A stretch of 64,000 nucleotides of DNA from QKMZ01 sp012965515 (GTDB lineage: Bacteria > Cyanobacteriota > Vampirovibrionia > Obscuribacterales > Obscuribacteraceae), in contig CALFMP010000036.1 in the NCBI GenBank assembly GCA_937879965.1, forward strand, positions 62,001 to 126,000. The letters run 5' to 3'. Shown here piece after piece: positions 45,869 through 55,085 of the stretch; the stretch's first letter is position 1; the number at the start of each line of letters is the position of its first letter. The notes under the pieces are model-generated. The model made no database searches, was not told where the DNA came from, and saw nothing but the letters and a program-made list of their open reading frames with translations. The translations under genes were made by a program, and so were the position numbers.

Positions 45869-46093
45869 ATGAAAGCAAGTACCCGAGCGTCCCTTATCAC
45901 AGCCGTCGTGTTTTTCCTCGCTGGGGGCGGGATCTCCGGATGGTTGACTAGCGACAATGACATACTCAACCTCTTGGAGGTTCGAAACGATATTGTTGTC
46001 GCATTTTTCTTCGGCGGAATTTTTGCCGCTATTGTCGGAGCGGGTCTCAGTTTGTTTCTCGAGAAGGTCGTCAATCAGCATGATGACGCATAG
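45869..46093 (+). CDS. Small two-helix membrane protein
   Basis: 74 residues from ATG 45869: two helices (about 6-27 and 42-64) joined by an acidic loop. No family recognised. Lies alone between ArsR paralogue 2 and the broken ArsR copy. The hydrophobic pattern is gene-like but the ribosome site is weak. Confidence 0.5.
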   Translation: MKASTRASLITAVVFFLAGGGISGWLTSDNDILNLLEVRNDIVVAFFFGGIFAAIVGAGLSLFLEKVVNQHDDA

Positions 46094-46418
46094 TGTTGAT
46101 TCAGGCTGTCTTCCGGTCCCTGGTAGTTCAGCTCTAATTGATAAATTCACAGGGTTAAGCGGCTCTTCCAATTTCTGTAGGAGGTGAGAAAACAACATAG
46201 CTACAAAAATGCGTTGCGCTAATTGTCTTGCTGAATCGCTCTACGTCTGCGTCAGCAAAGACTTGTGTAAGTATGCTAACGTATGGATCTAATGGGATTA
46301 GGTTGTGCTTTGCAAAACCCTTAGCTTGGGGCTTGTCAAGCCGTTCTGCTTGCTGTAGAACCCAGCGCCCGCCTGTATGTTTGGAGAAATCAGTCAAGCA
46401 GAAGGGGGTGTCAATACG

Positions 46419-46642
46419 CTCCTGTCACGCCTATCCATAAGCCATGCTCAGGTTTCGCAACGGCTTGTCGTACTTTCAAAAATCCGCCTTTTGTAAAACG
46501 CAAAGAAGCACGTAACGTCTCATATCATCTCAAGCGTCTGGAATTCGGCGCATGGATAGTATCCGGAACCAAGTATATTCGGCAAGAAAATCCGGTTTCG
46601 CTGAAATTGATAAGCGCTATTGAGAAAGCTGATGAGGCGTGA
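46419..46642 (+). pseudogene. Frameshifted third ArsR paralogue
   Basis: Translation gives LSISHAQVSQRLVVLSKIR, matching the recognition helix of ArsR paralogue 1 (GITHSAVSQQLAVLR). A one-base loss near 46480 then shifts the frame, after which VKRKEARNVSYHLKRLEF and AWIVSG..LISAIEKA match the wing and last helix. The distance between the parts equals that in paralogue 1. The N-terminal third is not convincingly preserved, but an upstream TATGCTAA (46272) resembles the paralogue-1 operator. A decayed regulator of the carbonic-anhydrase/DAB locus that follows. Confidence 0.75.
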
Positions 46643-46663
46643 GCAAAGAAAAAGTTGCCTCGC

Positions 46664-47374
46664 ATGCGAAATGGTCTCGAAAGATTGCTGCGATACACTG
46701 TCCTGACGGGGTTCTTGATGCCAAATTCAGCTCATACCATTACCGAAATAGCAAAGGAGCTGGCCAAGCATCCTTTTGTAACTTATCTCGACGATGTTCA
46801 GCTATCGGACGGTCTCCTCGCTGGTGCAATCAAAAACGCTGCGGTGATCGCTTGCTCGGACATGGGTTTGCTAGTGCCGTATGTATGCAGTTCGGCTAAG
46901 GTGCAATTGTTTTTGTTCCAAAATGGCGGACACAAATTTTCGAGTGGGGGATTTGTTGAAACGGTGGTCGGATCTGGAGTTGAGCACATAGTTGTGTATG
47001 GACATTCGGTTTGTAATTACACAAAACATATGGCTAAATCGGTTGTCGACACACCTGCAAAAGAAGGTCTTGAATTCTCCGAGAGGAGTCAGCTCGAATT
47101 GTATTCTGTTGCTCTTGACTGCGATAGTGCATCCCTTTGGGAACATGTTGGTCAATTCAACGTTCTTTTCGAACTGAGGAAAATGCTTGCAGATCCTTTT
47201 ATTCTCCAATTGGCTACAGAACGAAAGCTTGAATTGCACGCATGGTTTTACAAGTCTGACAGTGAGCAGTTCGAAGTATTTGATCCTGAGCGCGGAGCAT
47301 TTGTAGTACCCGATATCAATTTGTCTAACTCCTCGGTCATTAGTTTAGTTACAGCTGAAGGGCACTATCGATGA
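46664..47374 (+). CDS. Degenerate beta-carbonic-anhydrase-like protein
   Basis: 236 residues from ATG 46664 (a TTG lies 9 bases earlier). Zinc-site layout of beta-CA: Cys64-x-Asp66 in ACSDMG and His114-x2-Cys117 in YGHSVC. The Arg that pairs with the Asp in active enzymes (CxDxR) is replaced by Gly. The C-terminus is longer than usual. Followed after 58 bases by the dabBA genes, so it likely works with bicarbonate transport, as enzyme, sensor or structural subunit. Remote similarity; the motif set is the main evidence. Confidence 0.65.
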   Translation: MRNGLERLLRYTVLTGFLMPNSAHTITEIAKELAKHPFVTYLDDVQLSDGLLAGAIKNAAVIACSDMGLLVPYVCSSAKVQLFLFQNGGHKFSSGGFVETVVGSGVEHIVVYGHSVCNYTKHMAKSVVDTPAKEGLEFSERSQLELYSVALDCDSASLWEHVGQFNVLFELRKMLADPFILQLATERKLELHAWFYKSDSEQFEVFDPERGAFVVPDINLSNSSVISLVTAEGHYR

Positions 47375-47432
47375 ACGGAACATTTCATACTCGCAAAAAT
47401 CTTCATATCAGCTCAAAGGTACACACTAAGTA

Positions 47433-49985
47433 ATGTCTAATTTTTTCCCGGTGGTTGTGGTTCTGGCGCCGTTTATTGCAGCCATAGTGACCGCACTTCC
47501 GCTAAGCTCCCCAGTTGATAGGCGCTTGCATTTAGGTTGGGCGCTTCTTATCGCCAGCTTCTTATCTTCCTTGCCCCTCATGTGGCATGCAATTGGGAGT
47601 GCAGACCCAATCAGGGTGGCGCTCTTTGCTCTACCGTGGAGCGTTTTGCCTCTTGTGGAGCTGTCAGTAGATCGCCTGGCTGCGCTCATGATGGTGGTCA
47701 TCTCTAGCATCGGCATGTTGCTTTATCGCTATTCGCGACGTTACCTGCAACAAGACCCTGGGCTAGCCAGATTCATGACGCTGCTCTCGTTGTCCATAGG
47801 TACGCTTCTTTTCATGGTGGCGAGCGCCGACCTGATTTCCCTTTTTGCTGCTTGGCAGCTGTTGAGTTGGTTTTTGTGTCTTCTGGCGCACAATCTCACA
47901 CATGTTCCTACTGCGCAAAGCTCCTTTCGAACTTTCATAATGTTGCGCTTCGGAGACATTGCTTTCCTCTGCGGAATAGCCCTCGCTTTTCATTTGTACG
48001 GCACCGTTCAAATCTCTCAGTTATTCGCGCTGGCAGCAACTGACCAAACTATATTTGCCCCATTCGGGACTGGGCTCGAAATCAGTGGACCGACTGCAGT
48101 GACACTTTTGCTCATGATTGGCGCGATGAGCAAGTCAGCGCAGTTCCCACTGCACATGTGGTTGCCCGATTCACTATACGCTCCAACGCCTATACACGCG
48201 CTCCTTCACGCCGGCATCATCAACGCCGGTGGTTTCCTGCTCAACAGACTGGCGCCGCTCTATGCGTTGAGTCCAATGACACTGCATTTGGTGCTTCTGG
48301 CTGGAATACTAACATTAGTCTCTGGCAAGTGCATGATGTTGGCATCAAGCGATGTCAAAAAATCACTGGGGTATTCGACGCTAGGCCAGATGGGCTACAT
48401 GATGATGGAGTGCGGACTGGGAGCTTTCTCGCTGGCTGTCTTCCACCTGGTCGCTCATGGTCTTTTCAAGGCTACTGTTTTCCTAAACTGCGGTGATGTA
48501 ATTCACAAAGCCAGGTTGAATCCATATAGTCCTCCAGTGCCGGCACCGGGTCCGCCGAACTTGTTCGTGTGGGCTGCGGGTTTCATCGTGTCACTTCTCA
48601 TGCCATTGGCGATGATCATAGGCATCCACTATGCGCTGGGCATCAACTTTTTCACACCGCAAGGCGTTTTTATTTTTGTACTCTTCAGCTGGGTTACTGC
48701 TTCGCACGTCACCCTGACGCTGTGCCGACTCGACGCAAAGTGGAGCGGAATGACCGGGGCGCTGCTACTAATTGCTCTGATTGCAACCGCTTACTTTTTC
48801 GCAGCCGAATCCTTCACTCATTTTTTGTATCCCAATGCAAAAGATGTTGCCGCATATTTTCAAGCAGCAGCCCTCCCGGATGGTGTCTTCTTTGTGTTTG
48901 CCGGGTCGCTTGTCGTTTCCATAGTCGTAAGTTGGTTCATGATCTATCTCCACTATCACGACAGAACCGCTGTAAGAACGGGCGAGTTGTGGGCAAGAGT
49001 GTATGTGCTCATTTTGAATCGAGTCTATATGGACGGTATCGCTATGCGGCTATTCGACTTGCTCAAAAGTGCCGGGCGCGTGCTAGACAGCTCGCGTGTG
49101 GCGTTTCCTGTAGTAGCGCTTATAGCTTTGGGTTTTGCATGGAAAAGGTTGCCACTTCTGCCGGCTGACTTGCCGGTCGCGCTGGTACCATTGGTTCTTG
49201 CCGCAGTATGCCTGCCTCTATTCCCAATTCATGGTCTCTATACAACTGTGTTGACACGTGCGCCCAGAATCATATCTCTGGCACTGGCACTCCTTCTGCC
49301 ATTATTGGGAATCTTTTTGATTCCCAGTATTTCGCCTCAATTTCTGCCGGCAGTGGGCGTTCTTTCTGCCTTCGGCGCTATTTGGGGATCGCTGAAAGCG
49401 CTTATGCAGGTTCGAGTCTTGCATCTTCTGTCATATGCTGGGATGGCGTTGTATTCCATTCTCTGGTGGCATCTTGCACATGCGGGCAAGCTGACCTCTA
49501 CTGGGATAATGTATGCCTGGGCGGTCACGCTGGTTATCGGCGGGCTGGTGCTAGCGTGGGATCGCATCCGGGTCCGGTACGGCGATCTCGATCTAGATCA
49601 TATAGGTGGGCTGCTCAAGCCGATGCCGCGCTTCACTTTGTGCATGGGTTTGCTGATCATGGCGGCTGTGGGACTGCCGCCATTTAGTCCTTTCTATGGT
49701 TATTTAGGAATTTTGCTCAGCCCTTCATCAGGGGTGTCTTTTGGTTTTGGTCTGTTGGCGGTTATTGCAGCCTGGTTCGCCGCATCATGGTATTTGTTCA
49801 AATTGATGCAGCGGCTTTTGTTTGGCGCACATAGGGAGGATCTTAGATACGAAGATCTTCGCCCTATGGAAATTGCCGCCTTTGCGGTTGTAGTTCTGCT
49901 TCTTTTGGTGCCTGTCAGCATCCCGCAAGATTGGCTGCAGACAGTAGTCGCCCCTCAAACTTCGCTAATTGAGGATCGGTCATGA
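47433..49985 (+). CDS. dabB: DabB-like antiporter subunit with two antiporter modules
   Basis: 850 residues, much longer than usual DabB (about 500-560). Module 1 (about 60-430) is NuoL-like, with KSAQFPLHMWLPD and TPIHALLHAGIINAGGFL, Lys and His channel residues. Module 2 (about 590-800) repeats the NuoM-like pattern in shorter form (LKALMQVRVLHLLSYAGMAL, GLPPFSPFYGYLGILL). In the DAB system DabB conducts the ion that drives DabA to hydrate CO2 to bicarbonate in one direction. Stop overlaps the DabA start (ATGA). Confidence 0.88.
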   Translation: MSNFFPVVVVLAPFIAAIVTALPLSSPVDRRLHLGWALLIASFLSSLPLMWHAIGSADPIRVALFALPWSVLPLVELSVDRLAALMMVVISSIGMLLYRYSRRYLQQDPGLARFMTLLSLSIGTLLFMVASADLISLFAAWQLLSWFLCLLAHNLTHVPTAQSSFRTFIMLRFGDIAFLCGIALAFHLYGTVQISQLFALAATDQTIFAPFGTGLEISGPTAVTLLLMIGAMSKSAQFPLHMWLPDSLYAPTPIHALLHAGIINAGGFLLNRLAPLYALSPMTLHLVLLAGILTLVSGKCMMLASSDVKKSLGYSTLGQMGYMMMECGLGAFSLAVFHLVAHGLFKATVFLNCGDVIHKARLNPYSPPVPAPGPPNLFVWAAGFIVSLLMPLAMIIGIHYALGINFFTPQGVFIFVLFSWVTASHVTLTLCRLDAKWSGMTGALLLIALIATAYFFAAESFTHFLYPNAKDVAAYFQAAALPDGVFFVFAGSLVVSIVVSWFMIYLHYHDRTAVRTGELWARVYVLILNRVYMDGIAMRLFDLLKSAGRVLDSSRVAFPVVALIALGFAWKRLPLLPADLPVALVPLVLAAVCLPLFPIHGLYTTVLTRAPRIISLALALLLPLLGIFLIPSISPQFLPAVGVLSAFGAIWGSLKALMQVRVLHLLSYAGMALYSILWWHLAHAGKLTSTGIMYAWAVTLVIGGLVLAWDRIRVRYGDLDLDHIGGLLKPMPRFTLCMGLLIMAAVGLPPFSPFYGYLGILLSPSSGVSFGFGLLAVIAAWFAASWYLFKLMQRLLFGAHREDLRYEDLRPMEIAAFAVVVLLLLVPVSIPQDWLQTVVAPQTSLIEDRS

Positions 49986-52885
49986 CGATTACAAAATCTG
50001 AAATCGAATCTGTGAGTTCGAGCGCAGAGATTAGAGAGCTGGTTCATCGCGCCAGTATGGTCCTTGCGCATTACTGGCCGATGACTACATTCGTCCATCA
50101 CAACCCGATAAGAAGCCTGGAGACTCTCCCCTTTCACGACGCGGTCAAATTTGCAAGGCGCTTCACCGGGGGGCGCGGCTATTTTTCTAATGAGCTGTAT
50201 AGACAGCTTGTACGAACCGGACGGATTAGTTATGAGCATTTGGATGTAGCTGTCAATTCAATCGCGCGCAGCGAGTCAGTGGAAATTGCGGGACGACAGG
50301 TTAGCCACTTCGACGTTCTTCGGACCCACATGTTGGTCGGAATCACGGCTCCTTCTGACGATGTTGTTTCGGCGCTTGTGGATCGCGCGTCGATTAGCGG
50401 AGAGACTTTAGCTCTGGCACAGGGGGCGTCGCAAAAAGCGGCACCAACAGCCGACATCCGGCTGTCCGGCCCGGATATCCGAGAACTGGCTAAAAAACTT
50501 GCTCCCAGACCAGAACAACCAAGTGATTCCAGCACGATCGGCAAAGAGATGACCCTTTTGAGGTGGTGCGACAGGCAGTTCCATACGCAGATGGAGTGGC
50601 TGATCAACAGAGAAATGATCAAATGGTGCCAGAGCTTTCTCGAAGAAGGGAAGTCTCCATGGCCAATGCCTTACAGAGAGAAAGGTTTCTACGAGACCTG
50701 GAAAACCTTAGCGGCTTTCGAGTGGTCGCCATGCGGAATTGCCAACAGCGCCAAGAAAATAAGCTCCCTGCCGCCATCTGCAGATGAAGCCTTGCTTTCC
50801 CATTTGGATGCGCTGGCTATACCCGAGGAACTGCGACAGGACTATCTGTCTCTTGCTCTGGCATCTCTTTCGGGCTGGGCAAGTTTCATTAACTGGCGCT
50901 CAGAGCATAGTAATTATCAATGGCAAGCAGCATATCCCATCGATCTTGTTCAGTATCTGGCTGTGCGCCTTTTCTATGAAAGAGAGCTTGTCGATAAAAC
51001 GTGTCGAGCCAGACTTGGCATCGAAGGGAATTTTAAGGCGGTTGTTTCTCACCTGCAAGCCACGAGTAAGCCGAAGTCGACAGAAATCGGACGCCTTGCA
51101 TCAGCCTGGGGGCTGACTATGCTTGGAAGCGCGATGAATTTTTCACAGAAAGAGCTTCTGTCCGCTGACGATAGCACTCTAAATCGACTCCTGGACTGGA
51201 TGGAAGAGTTTCCTGAGTCTGAGCATGGGAAGGTGTGGCTCAACGCTTATGAGGCTGGCTTCCACGAAAAATTCATTGGTCGCCTTCGAAGTTCAGTGTC
51301 CAAGCTCGAAAGAAATAATGCCCAATTGTCGCGTCCTCTGGCTCAGGCAATGTTCTGCATAGATGTTCGTTCAGAGGCATTTCGACGAAATCTTGAAGCA
51401 GTTGGAAATTATGAAACAATCGGCTTTGCCGGATTTTTTGGCGTTGCGATCCGGTGTCGTGCGCTTGATCAACATCACGAAACGGATCAGGTCCCCGCCA
51501 TTGTGCAGCCGAAATATACAGTTCATGAGGTCGTCAGAGAAGATCAGAAGTATCAGGGCGTCAGGCACAGTGGTGGTGCAAGAGTCTTGTATGCGATAAA
51601 AGAAATGCTCGACGACATGAAATACCACGTGCTCACGCCATACGTGATGGTCGAATCAATCGGTTGGTTCTTCGGTGTGCAGCTCTTCGGACGGACACTG
51701 TTTCCAAAGACTTATCGCAAATGGCGAGCTCGAATAAAAGATGCAATAGCGCCTCCTGTGGGAACGCAAATGACAGTCGATCGTGTTGCAGACAACCTCG
51801 GTTTGACTCGTGAAGAGCAGTGCGCCACTGTCGAGACTGTTCTGAAGACGATGGGGTTGACCAAGAACTTCGCTCGTTTGGTTCTTGTGTGCGGGCATAG
51901 CAGCACTTCGGACAATAACCCCTACGAGGCGGCTCTAAACTGCGGTGCCTGCGGCGGAAACTCCGGCAAGCCGAATGCTCGGTTGCTTGCGACCATGGCC
52001 AATAAGCCTTATGTGCGTGAGCATCTGGCGAAAAACGGCATCGTGGTGCCAGAGGACACGCACTTCGTCGGCGCTGTTCATGACACCACTACAGATGCTA
52101 TCGATCTATTTGATATTGAGGATCTTCCCCATACTCATAGTCAGGACTTGGAGCAGCTGAAGCAAAAACTAGAGGAAGCAGCTCTTCGAACAAACCATGA
52201 ACGTTGCAAAAAACTGCCTGGTGCAACCGATGATCCTCGGTATGCCGCGCAGGAAGTTGACAGGCGCGCCGGCGACTGGAGCGAAACACGTCCGGAATGG
52301 GGGCTTGCCGGTAATGCTGCTTTCATCATTGGCGGACGCACTCTGACAAAAGATCTGAATCTGGAAGGCAGAGTGTTTTTAAACTCACATGACTATCGGA
52401 TTGATCCCACAGGCGCGCTTCTCGAAGGGATCATGCTAGGTCCGATGGTTGTTGGCCAGTGGATCAACGCAGAGCATTATTTCTCGGCAACAGATAACGA
52501 AGTTTATGGAAGTGGAAGCAAGATCTACCACAATGTCGTAGGGCGGATAGGCATTATGTCCGGTCCTCAAAGCGATTTGCGATCTGGTCTGGCTTGGCAG
52601 TCGATGATGAACGGCGAGCTTCCATATCATGAACCTTTGCGGTTATTCGTAGTGATTGAGGCGCCGCGTCAACGCATTTTGGACATCATAGAGCGACAAC
52701 CAATCTTGAGACAACTCTGTGATAACGAATGGATCCACTTGTTGGCGATAGATCATGAGAGTGACCAAAAACTCTACCTCTATCGAGTAGGAAAGGGATG
52801 GATAAATGCAGACAGTGCGAGCCAAATAGACGAACGGTTGGGCCTTTCTGACAGAGAGCCAATCGACATACAAGAGCGAAATTAG
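49982..52885 (+). CDS. dabA: DabA inorganic-carbon transporter subunit (DUF2309)
   Basis: 967 residues of the DUF2309 family. Carbonic-anhydrase-like zinc site: Cys459 and Asp461 in MFCIDVRSEAFRR, His639 in VCGHSS, Cys654 in NCGACGG; the 15-residue His-Cys spacing matches the characterised DabA. N-terminal MTTFVHHNPI is also a family hallmark. DabA couples with DabB to accumulate bicarbonate, as in chemoautotrophs and in Staphylococcus MpsAB, where it also serves heterotrophs. No rubisco gene is in the window, so supply of bicarbonate for carboxylations is likely. Confidence 0.93.
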   Translation: MTITKSEIESVSSSAEIRELVHRASMVLAHYWPMTTFVHHNPIRSLETLPFHDAVKFARRFTGGRGYFSNELYRQLVRTGRISYEHLDVAVNSIARSESVEIAGRQVSHFDVLRTHMLVGITAPSDDVVSALVDRASISGETLALAQGASQKAAPTADIRLSGPDIRELAKKLAPRPEQPSDSSTIGKEMTLLRWCDRQFHTQMEWLINREMIKWCQSFLEEGKSPWPMPYREKGFYETWKTLAAFEWSPCGIANSAKKISSLPPSADEALLSHLDALAIPEELRQDYLSLALASLSGWASFINWRSEHSNYQWQAAYPIDLVQYLAVRLFYERELVDKTCRARLGIEGNFKAVVSHLQATSKPKSTEIGRLASAWGLTMLGSAMNFSQKELLSADDSTLNRLLDWMEEFPESEHGKVWLNAYEAGFHEKFIGRLRSSVSKLERNNAQLSRPLAQAMFCIDVRSEAFRRNLEAVGNYETIGFAGFFGVAIRCRALDQHHETDQVPAIVQPKYTVHEVVREDQKYQGVRHSGGARVLYAIKEMLDDMKYHVLTPYVMVESIGWFFGVQLFGRTLFPKTYRKWRARIKDAIAPPVGTQMTVDRVADNLGLTREEQCATVETVLKTMGLTKNFARLVLVCGHSSTSDNNPYEAALNCGACGGNSGKPNARLLATMANKPYVREHLAKNGIVVPEDTHFVGAVHDTTTDAIDLFDIEDLPHTHSQDLEQLKQKLEEAALRTNHERCKKLPGATDDPRYAAQEVDRRAGDWSETRPEWGLAGNAAFIIGGRTLTKDLNLEGRVFLNSHDYRIDPTGALLEGIMLGPMVVGQWINAEHYFSATDNEVYGSGSKIYHNVVGRIGIMSGPQSDLRSGLAWQSMMNGELPYHEPLRLFVVIEAPRQRILDIIERQPILRQLCDNEWIHLLAIDHESDQKLYLYRVGKGWINADSASQIDERLGLSDREPIDIQERN

Positions 52886-52947
52886 GCGAACATTCGAAAG
52901 TCTTGCTCAACCCTAGATTTAAATTCTCACCGTCTGCAAGGATGATC

Positions 52948-53085
52948 GATCGTCGCAGTGGGTTTTGCTGTGGTGCCCTTCTTTGATAATGGCGCTTCTA
53001 GAGTTCGGTGCAGCGTTACAACAGCCTTCGGTGTTCTTGGGCTGATCGCACTTATCGGATTCAGTATTTGGGGAGCTCTGTCATG
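52948..53085 (+). pseudogene. Cytochrome b 3' fragment (copy B)
   Basis: Last 45 codons of the cytochrome b gene at 33.4 kb, in frame and ending in the same SIWGALS, without a start. Changes relative to the original include Val-to-Ala, Ala-to-Val and Ser-to-Cys. Confidence 0.85.
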
Positions 53086-53253
53086 AGCTATCCACTATGG
53101 GTGGTGCCATACCTTGGTGGCACATGGATAATAGGAATAATATCTATCATCCATGTGTACATCTCTCATTTTTCAGTGGGCGGCGGCATCTTTCTCGCGT
53201 TTGCCGAAGAACTCGCATGCGCATTTAGGCTCTTCTCATTCGTAACTGCATGA
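53083..53253 (+). pseudogene. CydA-like gene 5' fragment (copy B)
   Basis: First 45 codons of the CydA-like/cytochrome c fusion (starts MSYPLWVVPYLGG), then a deletion junction at GCAT and an unrelated 11-residue end. All later helices and the haem-c domain are lost. Most differences in the remnant are at third positions, so the copy probably spent time under selection before the deletion. Confidence 0.88.
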
Positions 53254-53688
53254 TAATTGCGAGTCGCTTCCTTCACATAGTGGAGTTGAACGAGTAGGTC
53301 GAGCAAGAATATCTTCCATGCTCGTTTCTGCAAAGCATTTTTCTATGTCTGCAGCGACATCGTCAATCTTCTTGTGCAGAGCACACAGATTCATTCCATG
53401 ACTTTTCAGGTTGAGAGGGCAAGTTTTGATTCGTTGTATCGGATCAACCGCATTGAGAATTTGCAGAGTATTGATTTCTGAAGGAGGCCTTGTAAGAGCA
53501 AAGCCACCTCCGCAGCCTCGTTGCGATTGTACGATATCTGCCCTTACCAATGCTTGCATTACTTTCGAAAGATAGGCTGGAGGTACCTTCGTCGCAACGG
53601 CAATCTGTTTTGTCGTGAATGAAGAGTTTTCATTCATCGCCAAGAAGACAATAGCGCGAAGTGCATACTCTGCTGTTTGAGAAATCAC
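53236..53688 (-). CDS. Rrf2-family regulator (NsrR-like), copy B
   Basis: 150 residues, intact, with the same GTG start and ribosome site as copy A. Residues 1-136 are identical to copy A; differences are confined to the last 14 (such as PTRSTPL for PTCSIPL, losing one tail Cys). The three candidate cluster ligands (Cys90, Cys102, His105) are kept. Its upstream tandem repeat is kept too. It should bind the same DNA sites as copy A. Confidence 0.9.
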   Translation of the reverse strand: MISQTAEYALRAIVFLAMNENSSFTTKQIAVATKVPPAYLSKVMQALVRADIVQSQRGCGGGFALTRPPSEINTLQILNAVDPIQRIKTCPLNLKSHGMNLCALHKKIDDVAADIEKCFAETSMEDILARPTRSTPLCEGSDSQLSCSYE

Positions 53689-53706
53689 CTTTAAGTTCCT
53701 CTCTTA

Positions 53707-53937
53707 TCACACAACTCTTGTTACACAGCCGCTGCTAACGCATGTTTGCTCGTAAATCGACAGACTTACACACGAGCATGGTTGGAACATATCCTTGTTC
53801 GAACCACATTCTGGACACCTCCACTTTTCAGGGAGGTCTTCAAATCTAACTGCTGGGGCGAGATTCTGTCTGGGCTCGCCAAGCGATTCGTCGTAAATGT
53901 AATTGCATACTGTGCAAATTGTTTTTCCGTTCGACAT
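53707..53937 (-). CDS. Rubredoxin-only remnant of the rubredoxin-RIC gene
   Basis: 76-residue frame with the original ATG and GGAGG site. The whole rubredoxin domain (CTVCNY, CPECGS) and the Cys-rich linker survive, then a deletion joins it out of frame to the old gene end (reads SSGCVTRVV). The ScdA and hemerythrin domains are gone. It could still make a working small rubredoxin; otherwise a pseudogene. Lies 18 bases before Rrf2 copy B. Confidence 0.75.
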   Translation of the reverse strand: MSNGKTICTVCNYIYDESLGEPRQNLAPAVRFEDLPEKWRCPECGSNKDMFQPCSCVSLSIYEQTCVSSGCVTRVV

Positions 53938-54254
53938 GATAACCTCCACCGCTTCTTCTCTTCTGGACCTCTGTATCCAGATTAACTCTTTGCAGTGAGT
54001 CCTCAATCGTTCTCAAGAATGATTTCCGGAAACGCACATTCCATTTCAAGTGGCTGTGTTTGTCTGATACTGCATGGAAGACAACGGAAACTTCATTGCT
54101 TTTGCTCAAGCGGCATAAATCTAGATCCATTGATGCTCAAGAAATGAGAATACGGACATATGCATTATTTGATGCGTGCATTCAAGAGGCGGCGCCATAA
54201 TTGGCTCTCTGAGAGTAGTTAAAATGGACGCCGCCAATTGAAGCTGGGGTAAAA

Positions 54255-55085
54255 CTATTTGATGGGCTTTGGCACAGTCAGCAAAAAGGACTGAATATCT
54301 TCTCTCTCTCGTGGAGATAGACCATCAGCCTGTCCTTTCATAACCTGCGAAGAAACAACCCCCTTCAAAACCTTTTGCAGGTCGTGTTCGCTTAAGCGGG
54401 CGCCTAATTCTGCCAGATCGGGACCAAAGCGATCTTTGGCGCCATCGAGAGAATGGCACGCCGCGCAACCTAGTCCGAAGAATAACTCTTTTCCTCTGCG
54501 CGATGCTGTACTCTCTTTGTTTGGTGTCCAGTCCTTTGAATGGACGTGTCGAACATTTTCTACTTTGTGGTGCGTAACAGAAAAGCCCCCTTTGGGTTCG
54601 GCAAGTGTTAGAAGATAGTCGCTTATCTGCTCTGCTTGCAAGTTAGTTAATCCTGGATGCGGCATGATGTTACTTCGTTCTCTTAGAATTGTCGGAAAAG
54701 ACTTATAGGCTCTATCAGGATCGCTGAGATGTGCTATCAGCCAGGTCTTGCCTCTGTATGCGCCGATTCCATCCAATGCAGGTCCTAAGTCTCCCCCAAA
54801 TCCCGATATCGAGTGGCATTGCATACAATCAAGTTGTTTGTACAAGAGCTGCCCTTCCCGGCTGCTTTTGCCCTTCTTCTTCGCCTGATAGCCGATGGCC
54901 GGGAAGTTATAACGCCGAAGTGTGCCAGCGCATTGATCGTTTTCATTCTGTCGACCGTTAATTGGTTGTACAGAGTTAGGAAAACTTGGCACTGCCAATG
55001 CTGGGTGTATGGATGAACTGGCGATTGAGGCGGCAACCAAAGCGGTCACTTGTCCTTTTATCGGCAGCTTGCCCTTTTGAACCAT
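54255..55085 (-). CDS. Dihaem cytochrome c
   Basis: 276 residues with a signal peptide (ALVAASIASSSIHPALA). Two class I haem-c domains: CMQCH (about residue 95) and CAACH (about 205), each followed by a Met-containing segment (NIMPHPGL; SSQVMKGQADGL). Periplasmic electron carrier. Downstream of the NO-reductase/two-component cluster on the same strand but about 420 bases from it. May serve the bc complex or CydA-like oxidase; qNOR itself takes electrons from quinol. Confidence 0.9.
   Translation of the reverse strand: MVQKGKLPIKGQVTALVAASIASSSIHPALAVPSFPNSVQPINGRQNENDQCAGTLRRYNFPAIGYQAKKKGKSSREGQLLYKQLDCMQCHSISGFGGDLGPALDGIGAYRGKTWLIAHLSDPDRAYKSFPTILRERSNIMPHPGLTNLQAEQISDYLLTLAEPKGGFSVTHHKVENVRHVHSKDWTPNKESTASRRGKELFFGLGCAACHSLDGAKDRFGPDLAELGARLSEHDLQKVLKGVVSSQVMKGQADGLSPREREDIQSFLLTVPKPIK

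Larger units (their letters stand above)
52948..54100. repeat. Deleted second copy of the 34.4-37.55 kb segment
   Basis: Aligns end to end with 34401-37550 apart from two deletions of about 1232 and 763 bases; lengths agree to within 2 bases. First junction shows a shared GCAT. Identity is about 92% in the first 271 bases, then complete over roughly 365 bases in the Rrf2 gene, then about 97% at the right end. No transposase or target duplication borders it. Confidence 0.93.

Noticed and set aside
52948..54100. Insertion sequence or transposon
   Set aside because: No transposase, terminal inverted repeats or target duplication; content is copied cytochrome/Rrf2/rubredoxin DNA.
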